From Sodaliphilus pleomorphus (GTDB lineage Bacteria > Bacteroidota > Bacteroidia > Bacteroidales > Muribaculaceae), in NCBI RefSeq assembly GCF_009676955.1, contig NZ_CP045696.1, positions 310,001 through 374,000 of the forward strand: 64,000 nucleotides of DNA. Direction: 5' to 3'. The notes below the pieces were generated by a model. That model worked only from the letters and a program-made list of their open reading frames with translations, ran no database searches and was not told the origin of the DNA. Made by a program: the position numbers and the translations under genes. The first letter of the stretch is position 1. Each line of letters opens with the position of its first letter. Positions 27,851-38,343 of this stretch are shown piece after piece.

Positions 27851-28522
27851 TCATTTCAACTTGCTGGCATCTACAATGGTGATGTGGCGGCCATCGATGG
27901 CAATGGCTCCCTCGTCTTTCATGGCTGTGAGACAGCGTATGAGCGACACCTTCTGCACGCCGAAGGAGTCGGCAAGCTCCTGCCTCGACTTGTCGAGTGT
28001 GATCACGCGGCTGCCACTGCGACTGGCCTCGGCCAGCAGCATGGTGGCAATGCGCTCGCGCACGGTGAGCAGCGACAGAAAACGCACCTTGTCGGCCATG
28101 AAGTGGTTGATGTTGGAGAGCAGAGCTATGAAATTCCACCTGACGGCTACATCACGATCGATGAGGCGGGTAAACTCGTGGGGAATCATGCGCACCAGGT
28201 CAACATCGGTAGCAGCATCCACATTCACAGGGAAACGATTGACCGTGGCATAGACAAATGCCGGGGCCACGATGTTGCCAGCCTGCAGGCGGGTGACGTC
28301 GACATACTTGCCCGACTGGCCTGTCATGCGCGTGGTGAGCTCGCCGCTCACCACGATGTCGACATTGCGGCAAGGGTCGTCCTCGAGAGCGTAGACAACC
28401 CCCTTGTCGTAGTGCACCACACGATAATTCACTTGCTCCATCACCTGCCCGATGCGGGCTTTCTCCAGTCCATGGAAAACCGGGCATTTGGCCAAAGCCG
28501 CTATAATCCTTGCATCAATCAT
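27851..28522 (-). CDS. Crp/Fnr family transcriptional regulator
   Basis: 223-residue regulator. Residues 10-120 form the cyclic-nucleotide-binding-like jelly roll (VFHGLEKARIGQVMEQV, then DKGVVYALEDDP, DIVVSGELTTRM and LQAGNIVAPAFVYA); a dimerisation helix follows, then a winged helix-turn-helix (SRQELADSFGVQKVSLIRCLTAMKDEGAIAI, about 165-200). There are no N-terminal cysteines for an Fe-S cluster, so it is not an FNR oxygen sensor; the effector is unknown. Palindromes GTAACA-NN-TGTTAC occur on both sides of the gene and probably bind this protein. Confidence 0.9.
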   Translation of the reverse strand: MIDARIIAALAKCPVFHGLEKARIGQVMEQVNYRVVHYDKGVVYALEDDPCRNVDIVVSGELTTRMTGQSGKYVDVTRLQAGNIVAPAFVYATVNRFPVNVDAATDVDLVRMIPHEFTRLIDRDVAVRWNFIALLSNINHFMADKVRFLSLLTVRERIATMLLAEASRSGSRVITLDKSRQELADSFGVQKVSLIRCLTAMKDEGAIAIDGRHITIVDASKLK

Positions 28523-28582
28523 AACATGACAAAGATAGTAAAAAATATTGGCAGCAGCATTAAAACATTTTAAGTGATTGAA

Positions 28583-28596
28583 GTAACAATTGTTAC
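28583..28596. promoter_or_regulatory. Crp/Fnr-type operator upstream of the cupin gene
   Basis: GTAACAATTGTTAC, a perfect 14-bp palindrome with the same arms and 2-base centre as the site at 27404-27419. The centre is 29.5 bases before the cupin -7 box. It lies 61 bases upstream of the divergent regulator gene, so autoregulation is possible. Confidence 0.7.
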
Positions 28597-28618
28597 CTAT
28601 CGAGCAAAATAAACGATA

Positions 28619-28626
28619 TACCTTTG
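28619..28626 (+). promoter_or_regulatory. -7 box of the cupin gene
   Basis: TACCTTTG fits TAnnTTTG. The -33 position is not conserved, consistent with activation by a regulator bound at the palindrome upstream. Confidence 0.65.
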
Positions 28627-28662
28627 CGTCGACAACAAAAAAAACAACAACATTATAAATAA

Positions 28663-28998
28663 ATGAGAATTATGGAACAGAAGATTGAAAAAGCAACAGT
28701 AATGGCAGCCAACGACCTCATCTCCTATGCCGAAGGCGGCATCGTGAGCAAAGAATTCATCCACAGCAAGGCCGGCAGCATCACGCTCTTTGCCTTCGAT
28801 GCCGGGCAGAAGCTGAGTGAGCACACAGCCCCCTACGATGCCCTGGTGCAAGTGATCGACGGCGAAGCCGAAATCATGATAGCTGGCAGGCTCTACCATC
28901 CCAAAGCCGGGCAAATGCTCATCATCCCTCAAAATGCGCTGCACGCCGTGAACGCCGCACAGCGCTTCAAGATGATGCTCACCATGATACGCGGGTGA
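28663..28998 (+). CDS. Cupin domain protein
   Basis: 111-residue single-domain cupin. The conserved barrel motifs are visible (LSEHTAPYDALVQVIDGEAEIMI and AGQMLIIPQNALHAVNAAQRFKMMLTMIR), with His in SEHTA and in ALHAV as possible metal ligands. Small cupins of this type often sit in stress or redox regulons; substrate unknown. It starts at ATG 28663 or at a second ATG at 28672. Its promoter carries the Crp/Fnr palindrome. Confidence 0.88.
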   Translation: MRIMEQKIEKATVMAANDLISYAEGGIVSKEFIHSKAGSITLFAFDAGQKLSEHTAPYDALVQVIDGEAEIMIAGRLYHPKAGQMLIIPQNALHAVNAAQRFKMMLTMIRG

Positions 28999-29045
28999 GT
29001 GGCATGTGGCCTCCCCCATAATAAGGAGCTGTAACAGACAAAAAG

Positions 29046-29059
29046 CCCCAACATTGGGG
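29046..29059. repeat. Palindrome upstream of the flavodoxin gene
   Basis: CCCCAA-CA-TTGGGG, 6-bp arms with a 2-base centre, centred 32.5 bases before the flavodoxin -7 box. It could be an operator, or part of a terminator-like structure after the cupin gene; no T-tract follows. Confidence 0.4.
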
Positions 29060-29084
29060 ATTGATACAAGGGCTAAAAGAAAAG

Positions 29085-29092
29085 TACCTTTG
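29085..29092 (+). promoter_or_regulatory. -7 box of the flavodoxin gene
   Basis: TACCTTTG, 40 bases before the ATG at 29132. Confidence 0.6.
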
Positions 29093-29131
29093 TAAACTAA
29101 AACAACAAACTAAATAAACAAAATCAAGGAA

Positions 29132-29629
29132 ATGAAAAATACATTGATTGTTTTCGGTTCCACTACAGGAAATTGCGAGGACTATGCCCATCGCATAGCC
29201 AAGCAGCTGGGCGTGGCCGACGTTAAGAACATTGCCGACATGACAGCGGCCGACTTCGACAACTACGACAACCTCATCCTGGGCACATCGACCTGGGGAG
29301 CAGGCGACGTGCAAGACGACTGGTACAGCGGCATCGAGCTGCTCAAGAAGCTCGACATGAGCAATCGCACAGTGGCCTTGTTTGGCTGCGGCGAGTCGGG
29401 AAGTTTCCCCGACACCTTCTGCGGCGGCATGAGCGCCCTCTATGAGGCAGTGGCCGAGCAAGGTGCCCACCTGATAGGCCAGGTCGACGCCAGCACCTAC
29501 GACTACGCCGACTCGGCCAGCGTCGTCGACGGAAAATTTGTGGGCCTGGCTATCGACATCGACGAGGACGACGACAAGATCAACGACCGCATTGCACAGT
29601 GGACCGGCCAAATTGCCAGTTTGCTTTAA
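29132..29629 (+). CDS. fldA: Flavodoxin
   Basis: FMN electron carrier of 165 residues that replaces ferredoxin when iron is short; the likely partner of PFOR encoded at 20493. Motifs: phosphate-binding loop IVFGSTTGNCEDYA, LILGTSTWGAGDVQDDWY (the FMN-stacking Trp), and FGCGESGSFPDTFCGGM. The acidic C-terminal region (DIDEDDDKINDR) is typical of long-chain flavodoxins. Confidence 0.97.
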   Translation: MKNTLIVFGSTTGNCEDYAHRIAKQLGVADVKNIADMTAADFDNYDNLILGTSTWGAGDVQDDWYSGIELLKKLDMSNRTVALFGCGESGSFPDTFCGGMSALYEAVAEQGAHLIGQVDASTYDYADSASVVDGKFVGLAIDIDEDDDKINDRIAQWTGQIASLL

Positions 29630-29659
29630 CAAGTAACAAAATTGCTGAATATAGCTTAA

Positions 29660-31126
<1,467 letters not shown>

Positions 31127-31185
31127 AACACACACACGAGAAGTAACCATAAGTTCTGATTAAAAATTTACTATTAAGTTGAGCA

Positions 31186-31223
31186 AAACCTGGAGCCAGA
31201 ATCGGCCCCAGGTTTTTTTTTTT
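31186..31223 (+). terminator. Terminator of eno
   Basis: AAACCTGGAGCC and GGCCCCAGGTTT pair around a 6-base loop and run into about eleven T residues. Confidence 0.9.
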
Positions 31224-31289
31224 GCAACCTTGCTTGCAGCAATAGAAAATGATACCAATATTATTAATAAGAAGGCTCAATAAGTAGTA

Positions 31290-32954
31290 CTATCTCATTG
31301 ATTCTTCCTTGTTTCGCTTTATAAATTCGGCTGCCGACATACCGGTAGTGCGCTTGAACACAGTCGAGAAGTTGGAACGCGAAGCATAACCGAGACTTTC
31401 GGCTATTGCTTCTATGGTAAGATTGCTATAAGCTTTTGTATCACACATCCGTTTACATGCTTCCTTGATGCGATAGGAGTTGAGTAGACCATTGAAGTTA
31501 GTGCCCCACTTTTCTCGTATGGCTCTTGAGACGTATGTCCGGTTGTAGCCTAATAGATAGCACAGCTGGGTCATCGAAAAGCCTTTGTTGCATATAACCT
31601 CTGTATCCTCCATTATCTTTATTATGCTGTCGAAAATTTCTTCTGGAAGATCGGCAGTCTTTTGCTTTGGAGAATTATCGCTTGCAGGCTCTTCATCAAC
31701 AGGCAAGAGCAGTTGATTGCTTTTCACCAACTGGCGGTTGCGGCTGTACAACACATCAATAAGTTGCCTCTGGCGTTTATAAGCACGATAGATAATGGCC
31801 ACAAGAAAAATTAAGATTACCAGCGCCAACGATACGATGACCAGCACAATAGCAGCAGTTCTCTGCTTTTGTTGCTCATGCTGAAAATTCAGCCTTATCT
31901 GCTCGAGCTCACGCAGGAAGCGTCCTTGTTTCACGGTTGACAAGTTGTTGCCATTGTTGAGTTCATCTTTTGCTTTCAACCGTTGGTAGTCGTAATGAGC
32001 CGCCAAGGCAGAATCGGCATTCTGCTGGTAGTATTCATAGAGAATGTCATTGATACTGTATTTTAAAACCGGCTGGGTGCTCGGGGCCCTGCTCATCTTG
32101 TCGAGCTTGGCAAGTTCCTCCTTTGCGAGGTCATCGCGATTCATTTTTCTGTATATCTGTACAAGAACTACATGCATCATCGGCATCACGTCGTACTTTG
32201 CATAGTCGGTTTTTGATGGCATGTTGCTGTTGAGCAGCCTTGCGCACTCGGCATAGTTTTTCTTGCTGTATGCAATGTTTATCTTGCTGTAGAGCATTGC
32301 TTCGTCAAGCATCATGGTATTTTTGGGTATCTTCAGCCGGCTTATGCAGGCAGTCTCCTTGGAGATAAGCTTCATGATCTTGTCGGGATGTGGTGAATCG
32401 AAGGCAGAGAGTGACAAATTATAGTAAGTTGTAGTGACGCACCTCCATTCTTTCACTTTTACAGCTTCCCAAAAGTTTTTCTTGTTATCGGTGATAAACT
32501 GTGATGCGGCGTTTTTACTGCCGTTGATCGATTCATAAACAAAGGAAACATTCGCTTTGTTGCCAATGATGTAGGGCAATCGATCGGTGAAATGGTTCTC
32601 CTGTGCGGTTTGCAGGGCACGGTCAAGATACTCGTCGGCCAGGTCGAAGCGGTTGTAGTATGTGGAGTAAATATTGCCCATGTAGTTCATTGCATTGACA
32701 TACAATCGCAGTTCGTCGTCGGCAAGTTGCCTGCTGTCTTTTCTGTCGGCAATTATCGAGAAACAAACCAGTGCGCTGTCTGCCATCTGTCGCTTATATA
32801 AATAGGTGTAGCCCATATTGTACAGTGCACGTGTAGAAAACCTTTCATAGCGCGCATAGAAGGAGGGGCGCTGTTGGCGAGCTGCCTGCACAGCAACTGG
32901 CAGCAGCAGTAGCAGTATTATGATGGTCAAGCAATGTCTTATTCTGTAGTTCAT
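31290..32954 (-). CDS. Membrane-bound TPR sensor with AraC-type DNA-binding domain
   Basis: 554-residue regulator of a type common in Bacteroidetes. A signal peptide (MNYRIRHCLTIIILLLLLPVAVQA) leads into a periplasmic tetratricopeptide-like helical region (about 30-350), one membrane helix (TAAIVLVIVSLALVILIFLVAI cut at about 372-394), and a cytoplasmic AraC/XylS helix-turn-helix domain at the C-terminus (MTQLCYLLGYNRTYVSRAIRE and LTIEAIAESLGYASRSNFSTVFKRTTG). It probably senses an envelope signal and controls nearby or remote genes; target unknown. It faces away from the transposase and secreted-peptidase operon. Confidence 0.88.
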   Translation of the reverse strand: MNYRIRHCLTIIILLLLLPVAVQAARQQRPSFYARYERFSTRALYNMGYTYLYKRQMADSALVCFSIIADRKDSRQLADDELRLYVNAMNYMGNIYSTYYNRFDLADEYLDRALQTAQENHFTDRLPYIIGNKANVSFVYESINGSKNAASQFITDNKKNFWEAVKVKEWRCVTTTYYNLSLSAFDSPHPDKIMKLISKETACISRLKIPKNTMMLDEAMLYSKINIAYSKKNYAECARLLNSNMPSKTDYAKYDVMPMMHVVLVQIYRKMNRDDLAKEELAKLDKMSRAPSTQPVLKYSINDILYEYYQQNADSALAAHYDYQRLKAKDELNNGNNLSTVKQGRFLRELEQIRLNFQHEQQKQRTAAIVLVIVSLALVILIFLVAIIYRAYKRQRQLIDVLYSRNRQLVKSNQLLLPVDEEPASDNSPKQKTADLPEEIFDSIIKIMEDTEVICNKGFSMTQLCYLLGYNRTYVSRAIREKWGTNFNGLLNSYRIKEACKRMCDTKAYSNLTIEAIAESLGYASRSNFSTVFKRTTGMSAAEFIKRNKEESMR

Positions 32955-32980
32955 ATCAGAGGTAGGTTTACTTTTAAGTA

Positions 32981-33011
32981 CAAAGTTAGGAAAAAATAAT
33001 ATCTAAACAAA
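32981..33011 (-). promoter_or_regulatory. Promoter of the TPR/AraC regulator
   Basis: Minus-strand TTTG (33011-33008), a 19-base spacer and TAACTTTG (32988-32981), an exact match to the Bacteroidetes consensus, 26 bases before the start codon. Confidence 0.78.
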
Positions 33012-33090
33012 TACCTAATAAACCTTAATTCCGCAACACTATAATTTAACTTTATTTATAAGTTCCTGAGCAACAAAAAGTTGCCCAGGA

Positions 33091-33168
33091 TTTTGCCATG
33101 TCAGAATTTTCACTTATCTTAGTGTTGCAAAAAGAAAACAAGCAAAACTCTAATATGACATGGCAAAA
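33091..33168 (+). promoter_or_regulatory. Inverted repeat that can sequester the transposase start codon
   Basis: TTTTGCCATGTCA (33091-33103) is the exact complement of TGACATGGCAAAA (33156-33168), and the latter contains the transposase ATG at 33160. In a transcript entering from outside, the arms would pair and hide the start; a transcript beginning between the arms would not. Similar protection is known for IS10 and IS50. Confidence 0.55.
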
Positions 33169-34449
33169 ATACAAATTAAATCTGAGAAACTCACACCTTT
33201 TGGAGGAATTTTTTCAATCATGGAGAAATTTGACTCCATGCTTTCACCCGTTATCGACTCAACACTGGGTCAGAGATGCAGCAGTATCTTCGGATATCAG
33301 TTCAGCGAGATAGTCCGTTCGCTGATGAGCGTTTATTTCTGTGGCGGCTCATGCGTGGAAGATGTAACGTCACAACTGATGCGCCATCTCTCGTATCATC
33401 CTACCCTTCGTACATGCAGCTCTGATACCATCCTCAGAGCCATCAAGGAACTGACACAGGAAAACATCTCCTATACTTCCGACCAAGGCAAGACCTATGA
33501 TTTCAATACTGCAGACAAACTCAACACATTGCTTATAAACGCTTTGGTTTCTACAGGCGAGTTGAAGGAAATTGAGGAATACGATGTTGACTTTGACCAT
33601 CAGTTCCTTGAAACGGAGAAGTATGATGCAAAACCGACCTACAAAAAGTTCCTCGGCTACAGGCCTGGCGTATATGTTATCGGTGACAAGATAGTCTATA
33701 TCGAGAACAGCGATGGTAACACGAATGTGCGTTTTCATCAGGCAGACACCCATAAGAGATTCTTCGCTCTTCTGGAATCCCAGAACATCCGTGTAAATCG
33801 CTTCAGGGCAGACTGCGGTTCCTGCTCGAAGGAAATCGTCAGTGAGATAGAGAAGCATTGCAAACATTTCTACATCCGTGCCAACCGATGCAGTTCGCTC
33901 TACAATGACATCTTTGCTCTGAGAGGATGGAAGACGGAGGAGATTAACGGCATCCAGTTCGAACTCAATTCCATTCTCGTTGAGAAATGGGAAGGCAAGT
34001 GCTATCGTCTTGTCATCCAGAGACAAAGACGCAACAGTGGCGACCTTGACCTGTGGGAAGGCGAATACACTTACCGTTGTATTCTTACCAACGATTACGA
34101 CTCATCAACAAGAGACATCGTCGAATTTTACAACAAGCGTGGGGGCAAAGAGCGTATATTCGATGATATGAACAACGGATTCGGTTGGAGCAGGCTCCCC
34201 AAGTCATTCATGGCGGAGAATACTGTCTTTCTTCTGCTTACTGCATTGATACACAATTTCTATAAGACCATCATGAGCAGGCTTGACACCAAGGCTTTTG
34301 GGCTCAAGGAAACGAGTCGCATAAAGGCTTTTGTCTTCAGCTTCATCTCCGTACCTGCCAAGTGGATCATGACAGCAAGGCAATACGTGCTGAATATCTA
34401 TACTGAAAATCGGGCTTATGTAAGACCTTTCAAAACTGGATTCGGATAA
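33160..34449 (+). CDS. IS1380-family transposase
   Basis: 429-residue DDE transposase. Family features are the N-terminal FSIMEKFDSMLSPVID and FGYQFSEIVRSLMSVYFCGG segments, LMRHLSYHPTLRTCSSDTILRAIKEL, the catalytic core region with the second Asp in FRADCGSCSKEIV and the Glu in FYNKRGGKERIFDDMNNGFGWSRLP, and the C-terminal FISVPAKWIMTARQYVLNIY. Length matches intact relatives (about 430), so the gene looks functional. The ATG at 33160 lies in an inverted repeat. Confidence 0.92.
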   Translation: MAKIQIKSEKLTPFGGIFSIMEKFDSMLSPVIDSTLGQRCSSIFGYQFSEIVRSLMSVYFCGGSCVEDVTSQLMRHLSYHPTLRTCSSDTILRAIKELTQENISYTSDQGKTYDFNTADKLNTLLINALVSTGELKEIEEYDVDFDHQFLETEKYDAKPTYKKFLGYRPGVYVIGDKIVYIENSDGNTNVRFHQADTHKRFFALLESQNIRVNRFRADCGSCSKEIVSEIEKHCKHFYIRANRCSSLYNDIFALRGWKTEEINGIQFELNSILVEKWEGKCYRLVIQRQRRNSGDLDLWEGEYTYRCILTNDYDSSTRDIVEFYNKRGGKERIFDDMNNGFGWSRLPKSFMAENTVFLLLTALIHNFYKTIMSRLDTKAFGLKETSRIKAFVFSFISVPAKWIMTARQYVLNIYTENRAYVRPFKTGFG

Positions 34450-34776
34450 AATCCGTTCCTTATGGTTTTAATCTGCGTATTACCTCAAGTCGCATCGTGG
34501 GGTAAGGGGATGGTGTGCACAAATCGGACAAAATTCACGCTCATACTATCATGATGCATAGTGTTCAAGCTCTTTACTGCAATTGAGATTGTCATTGAGA
34601 TTGCTTGCGGATTTTAGGATAAAATGTTATTTTTTCATCAAAAACTTGTTGATTTCACTCCGTTTTGTTGTTAAATGCCAAATTAGAACATCTTGGCTGC
34701 CTGTTTTTTTTCACCCACTTACTTCTGCTTCTATATTTGCAGTCGACAATTCTATTCCATTAATTAATTATTTACT
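34450..34776. other. Intergenic region after the transposase
   Basis: About 330 bases with no gene. The right end of the insertion sequence must lie here but no inverted repeat matching the left side was found. The promoter of the leucine-rich repeat gene is at its end. Confidence 0.5.
34732..34739 (+). promoter_or_regulatory. -7 box of the secreted-protein operon
   Basis: TATATTTG fits TAnnTTTG and lies 38 bases before the ATG at 34777. The -33 region is a T-run (34703-34711) rather than a clear TTTG. Confidence 0.6.
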
Positions 34777-36621
34777 ATGAAAAAAGTTCTACTAGCAGTT
34801 TGTGCACTGCTCATGGCTACCTTAGCCGTTGCACAAAACGAAACTGTTGTCATCAACAACACCACACCTGGCAAACTTGCTCAGACACTTGGAGCCGAGA
34901 TGTACACGATCACCAATCTGAAAGTGACGGGAAGCATCAACAGCGACGACGTTGCAACGTTGAGAACAATGGCAGGTTTCATGCCAGAGAATGTACCTTC
35001 TGATTGGTCTGAGAGTGGAGAAGTTATCAGCGACTACGGCCACGACACGCCGCTGGGCAACTGTGCGGTGCTCGACCTGTCAGAAGCTCACTTGGTTAAA
35101 GGGGGCAAAGCTTACTATACCCATGAATATTTAGGCGATACTTATTCGATCGAGAGTGATGGCAAGGCCAATAAATACATGTTCGACCGCTGCTATAAGC
35201 TCGTGTCTCTCATTCTGCCTAACGAGCTAAAGAGGCTTCCGAGACAGTTTGTAAGTCGCTGCCCGCTGCTTGTCAATCTGCAAATAGGCAATAATGTGAG
35301 CACTATCGACGATTACGCCATCCATGACAATCCCTATCTTCTCTCACTTACCATTCCTGAGGGAGTAACAACCATGGGGAGAGACGCATGCACAAGTAAC
35401 GGCATCGAAGAACTGACATTGCCTAACTCGTTAAATACCATAAATTATTTCACCTTTGCCTATAATAAAAACCTCAAGACGATCCATTTCGGAACAGGCC
35501 TCAAAGAAATTGCTTATGGCGCATTCAAAGGATGTTCAGCACTGGAAAACATTGATTTGAGCACCTGCAACATTGAGAATATTCAGTCTTATGCCTTCTG
35601 TGACTGCACAAGTTTGACCTCTGTAAAATTTCCATCTTCTCTTAGGCAGATATATGGGAATGCATTCACAAAGACCCCTGCTCTGCAAGCTGTTACATTC
35701 AACGATGGCCTCGATGGTATAGGGAGCTCGGCCTTCAGCGAGTCTGGTCTTACAACTGCCACTCTACCCAATTCACTCACCTATCTCGGCGATTTCGCCT
35801 TCAGTAGTTGCAAAGATCTGGCAAGCATCAGTATTGGCACAGGAATCACAGAGATACCATACAATTGCTTCACTGGATGCAATGCTCTCACATCAGTCGA
35901 CCTTCCTGAAAATGTTACATCCATTGGTGGAGGTGCTTATTCCTACTGCAATGGGCTGGTATCCATTACTCTGCCAAGTTCTATCCAAGAGGTAGGAGCC
36001 AAGGCGTTTGCAAGCTGTTCAAATCTTGAGGAGGTTGTAATTCCAGATAATGTTACCACTCTTGGAGAGAAGGCATTCCAATATGATAAAAAACTTAAGC
36101 ATGTGCAGATTGGCAAGGGAGTTGCAACTCTCGAAAAAGACCTCTTCAACAGTTGCGAGTCTCTAAGTTCGGTCGAGCTTTCAGAAGGACTTACAGCAGT
36201 CAAGGCATTTGTTTTCCAATACTGCTCATCGCTTAAGACCGTCACCTTCCCTTCCACGCTCACGACCTTGAGCAATTCTACATGCTTCGGCTGGACTCCA
36301 GATTCACTCTACTTCCTCGGCACCCAGCCAGCCACTGGCGAGCGTACTAAAGACGAGCCTTTCTACGGGTTGTACACTAAGACAAAGGTTTATGTGCCCG
36401 AGTCGGCATTAGACGCCTACAAACAGTCAACAGTATTCAAGAAGTTCTTTGATGAAGACAACCTGCTGACATTCGAGACAACCGGCATCAGCACCGTCAA
36501 GGATACTCCTATAGTGCCAGTTATGTGGTTCGATCTTACCGGCCGACAGCTCAGTGCTCCGCAAAAGGGCATAAATATCGTGAAGATGAGCGATGGCTCT
36601 ACAAGGAAGATCATGAAATAA
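34777..36621 (+). CDS. BspA-like leucine-rich repeat surface protein
   Basis: 614-residue exported protein. Signal peptide MKKVLLAVCALLMATLAVAQ, then from about residue 125 to 520 a run of Treponema/BspA-type leucine-rich repeats (LRR_5; units such as LPNSLNTINYFTFAYNKNL, KTIHFGTGLKEIAYGAFKGC). The C-terminus has WFDLTGRQLSAPQKGINIV and then KMSDGSTRKIMK, a type IX-type sorting tail. Such proteins bind host or bacterial surface ligands. First gene of a four-gene operon; the stop is 6 bases before the next ATG. Confidence 0.9.
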   Translation: MKKVLLAVCALLMATLAVAQNETVVINNTTPGKLAQTLGAEMYTITNLKVTGSINSDDVATLRTMAGFMPENVPSDWSESGEVISDYGHDTPLGNCAVLDLSEAHLVKGGKAYYTHEYLGDTYSIESDGKANKYMFDRCYKLVSLILPNELKRLPRQFVSRCPLLVNLQIGNNVSTIDDYAIHDNPYLLSLTIPEGVTTMGRDACTSNGIEELTLPNSLNTINYFTFAYNKNLKTIHFGTGLKEIAYGAFKGCSALENIDLSTCNIENIQSYAFCDCTSLTSVKFPSSLRQIYGNAFTKTPALQAVTFNDGLDGIGSSAFSESGLTTATLPNSLTYLGDFAFSSCKDLASISIGTGITEIPYNCFTGCNALTSVDLPENVTSIGGGAYSYCNGLVSITLPSSIQEVGAKAFASCSNLEEVVIPDNVTTLGEKAFQYDKKLKHVQIGKGVATLEKDLFNSCESLSSVELSEGLTAVKAFVFQYCSSLKTVTFPSTLTTLSNSTCFGWTPDSLYFLGTQPATGERTKDEPFYGLYTKTKVYVPESALDAYKQSTVFKKFFDEDNLLTFETTGISTVKDTPIVPVMWFDLTGRQLSAPQKGINIVKMSDGSTRKIMK

Positions 36622-36627
36622 GCGCAC

Positions 36628-38343
36628 ATGAAGACAAAACGTCTCTATAGCTCTATTATCCTCTCTTTGCTGGCAATAGCCTCTATGGCCCTGCCAGCAA
36701 AGAGGATAACAAAGACAATAACGCAACCCGACGGTTCGACTGTTGAGGTGCGCCTTTGTGGTGATGAGCATCTCCACTACTACACTTTGCTATCAGGTGA
36801 ACCAGTCGTAAAGGACTCCAATGGTGCTTACTGCCTTGCTGAAAGCAATGGACGCGGACTCGTGAGCACAGGCTTGCAAGTGAACAGCATGAGCACAATG
36901 AAGAAACTCGGCCGCAAGCTTAAGAATACTCCAGAGGACTTGGCCAACCTCCGTGCTGCCCGCATGCATGACATCTCATATCCACAACGTGTATCTCATA
37001 CTGGGGAACGCAAGGGCATCGTCATTCTTGCAGCTTATGCCGACTGCGATTTCACCTTCTCTCGTGCGTCGGTTGACAGTTTGATGAATACAGTAGACTA
37101 TCGTCAAGGCTATTTCTCTGGCTCTGTGCACGACTATTTTGCAGAGCAGTCCAACGGTAAATTCTCTCTTTCGTTTGATGTTGTAGGTCCCGTGAAGCTG
37201 TCAAGGCCCCTGGCCTACTATGGAGAGAATGGTCTGTTTGGAGATAAACACGTGGGAGAGATGGTGGCTGAAGCCATTCAGCTGGCCGACGACAGTGTAG
37301 ACTATTCGCAGTACGACTGGGATGGAGATGGAACTGTGGATCAAGTGGTTGTGATCTATGCCGGATATGGCGAGGCCATGGGTGCCGCCGAAGAGACCAT
37401 ATGGCCACAAGAATACACGCTCACAAAATCCGACTTTGGGCGCAAATTGCATCTGGACGGTGTTGTTCTTGATACCTACGCCTGCACTTGCGAGCTGCTT
37501 GGCAATGAAAATGCATTTGATGGAGAAAAGATCATAACCGGTATAGGTCCTATGTGCCATGAATTCAGCCACTGCCTTGGCTTGCCAGATTTCTATGATC
37601 CAACAAATTCCGGCCACTTCACCACTGGCTATTGGGACGTCATGGACGAAGGATGCTACAACAATGCAGAATACTGCCCTGCAGGATATACAGCCTACGA
37701 GAAGTGGCTATGTGGTTGGCAAGAGCCGATAGTGCTCGACAAGCCGATGACAGTGAGTGACATGAAGGCGCTGTCTCAAGGCGGCGACTTCTATGTGGTC
37801 TATAACGACCAATACAACAAGAAGACCAATGAGTTTTATATGCTGGAGAACCGCCAGTGGAGTGGCTTCGACTATTTCCTGCCAGGACACGGAGTGCTGG
37901 TCACGCACGTAAATTACATCGCATCAGACTGGCGCAGCAACAGTGTAAACACAACTTACGGCAAGGAAGGCTATGCTGTAGTGCCAGCCAACAACATGAA
38001 AGAATACTCCGACAGCATACAGGCCGGGCAGACCTATCCATATATAGACAACGACTCTCTTACAGACACTTCAACACCAAATGCGGTAGTATTCAATGTA
38101 AACAAGAATTTCAAGAATATTCTACAGAAACCGATAACGAAGATAAGCGTCGACAACAACGGTGTTGCCTCATTCCAATTCATGGGTGGAAGTAGCGCAG
38201 AAGGTGTGTCTACTACCGTCTATGACAACCGTAAGGAGTGTGAATACTATGACTTGACAGGCCGACGTGTAGGTAAAGACTACAAGGGGCTGATTATAGA
38301 AAAACAGAATGATGGAACCGTGAAAAAACATTTCAGCTTATGA
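36628..38343 (+). CDS. M6 family secreted metallopeptidase (first copy)
   Basis: 571-residue immune-inhibitor-A-like zinc peptidase, exported. Signal peptide residues 1-21; propeptide-like region with LCGDEHLHYYTLLSGEPVVKD; catalytic domain with KGIVILAAYADCDF, SVHDYFAEQSNGKFSLSFDVVGPV, DWDGDGTVDQVVVIYAGYGEA (probable Ca-binding loop) and the zinc motif HEFSHCLGLPD (near residue 310) followed by the Met region WDVMDEG. The tail YDLTGRRVGKDYKGLIIEK resembles a sorting signal. It overlaps the next gene by ATGA (38340-38343). Confidence 0.93.
   Translation: MKTKRLYSSIILSLLAIASMALPAKRITKTITQPDGSTVEVRLCGDEHLHYYTLLSGEPVVKDSNGAYCLAESNGRGLVSTGLQVNSMSTMKKLGRKLKNTPEDLANLRAARMHDISYPQRVSHTGERKGIVILAAYADCDFTFSRASVDSLMNTVDYRQGYFSGSVHDYFAEQSNGKFSLSFDVVGPVKLSRPLAYYGENGLFGDKHVGEMVAEAIQLADDSVDYSQYDWDGDGTVDQVVVIYAGYGEAMGAAEETIWPQEYTLTKSDFGRKLHLDGVVLDTYACTCELLGNENAFDGEKIITGIGPMCHEFSHCLGLPDFYDPTNSGHFTTGYWDVMDEGCYNNAEYCPAGYTAYEKWLCGWQEPIVLDKPMTVSDMKALSQGGDFYVVYNDQYNKKTNEFYMLENRQWSGFDYFLPGHGVLVTHVNYIASDWRSNSVNTTYGKEGYAVVPANNMKEYSDSIQAGQTYPYIDNDSLTDTSTPNAVVFNVNKNFKNILQKPITKISVDNNGVASFQFMGGSSAEGVSTTVYDNRKECEYYDLTGRRVGKDYKGLIIEKQNDGTVKKHFSL

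Larger units (their letters stand above)
33055..34460 (+). mobile_element. IS1380-family insertion sequence, ends not resolved
   Basis: The transposase gene at 33160-34449 defines the element. I could not match left and right terminal inverted repeats by eye, so both boundaries are approximate. The left side holds a CCTGAGCAAC / GTTGCCCAGG hairpin (33065-33090) and a 13-bp inverted repeat reaching over the transposase start codon. Base composition is lower in GC than the core genes to the left. Confidence 0.6.

Noticed and set aside
33055..34600. Precise terminal inverted repeats of the IS1380 element
   Set aside because: I compared both flanks by eye and found no matching inverted ends; exact boundaries need a database alignment.
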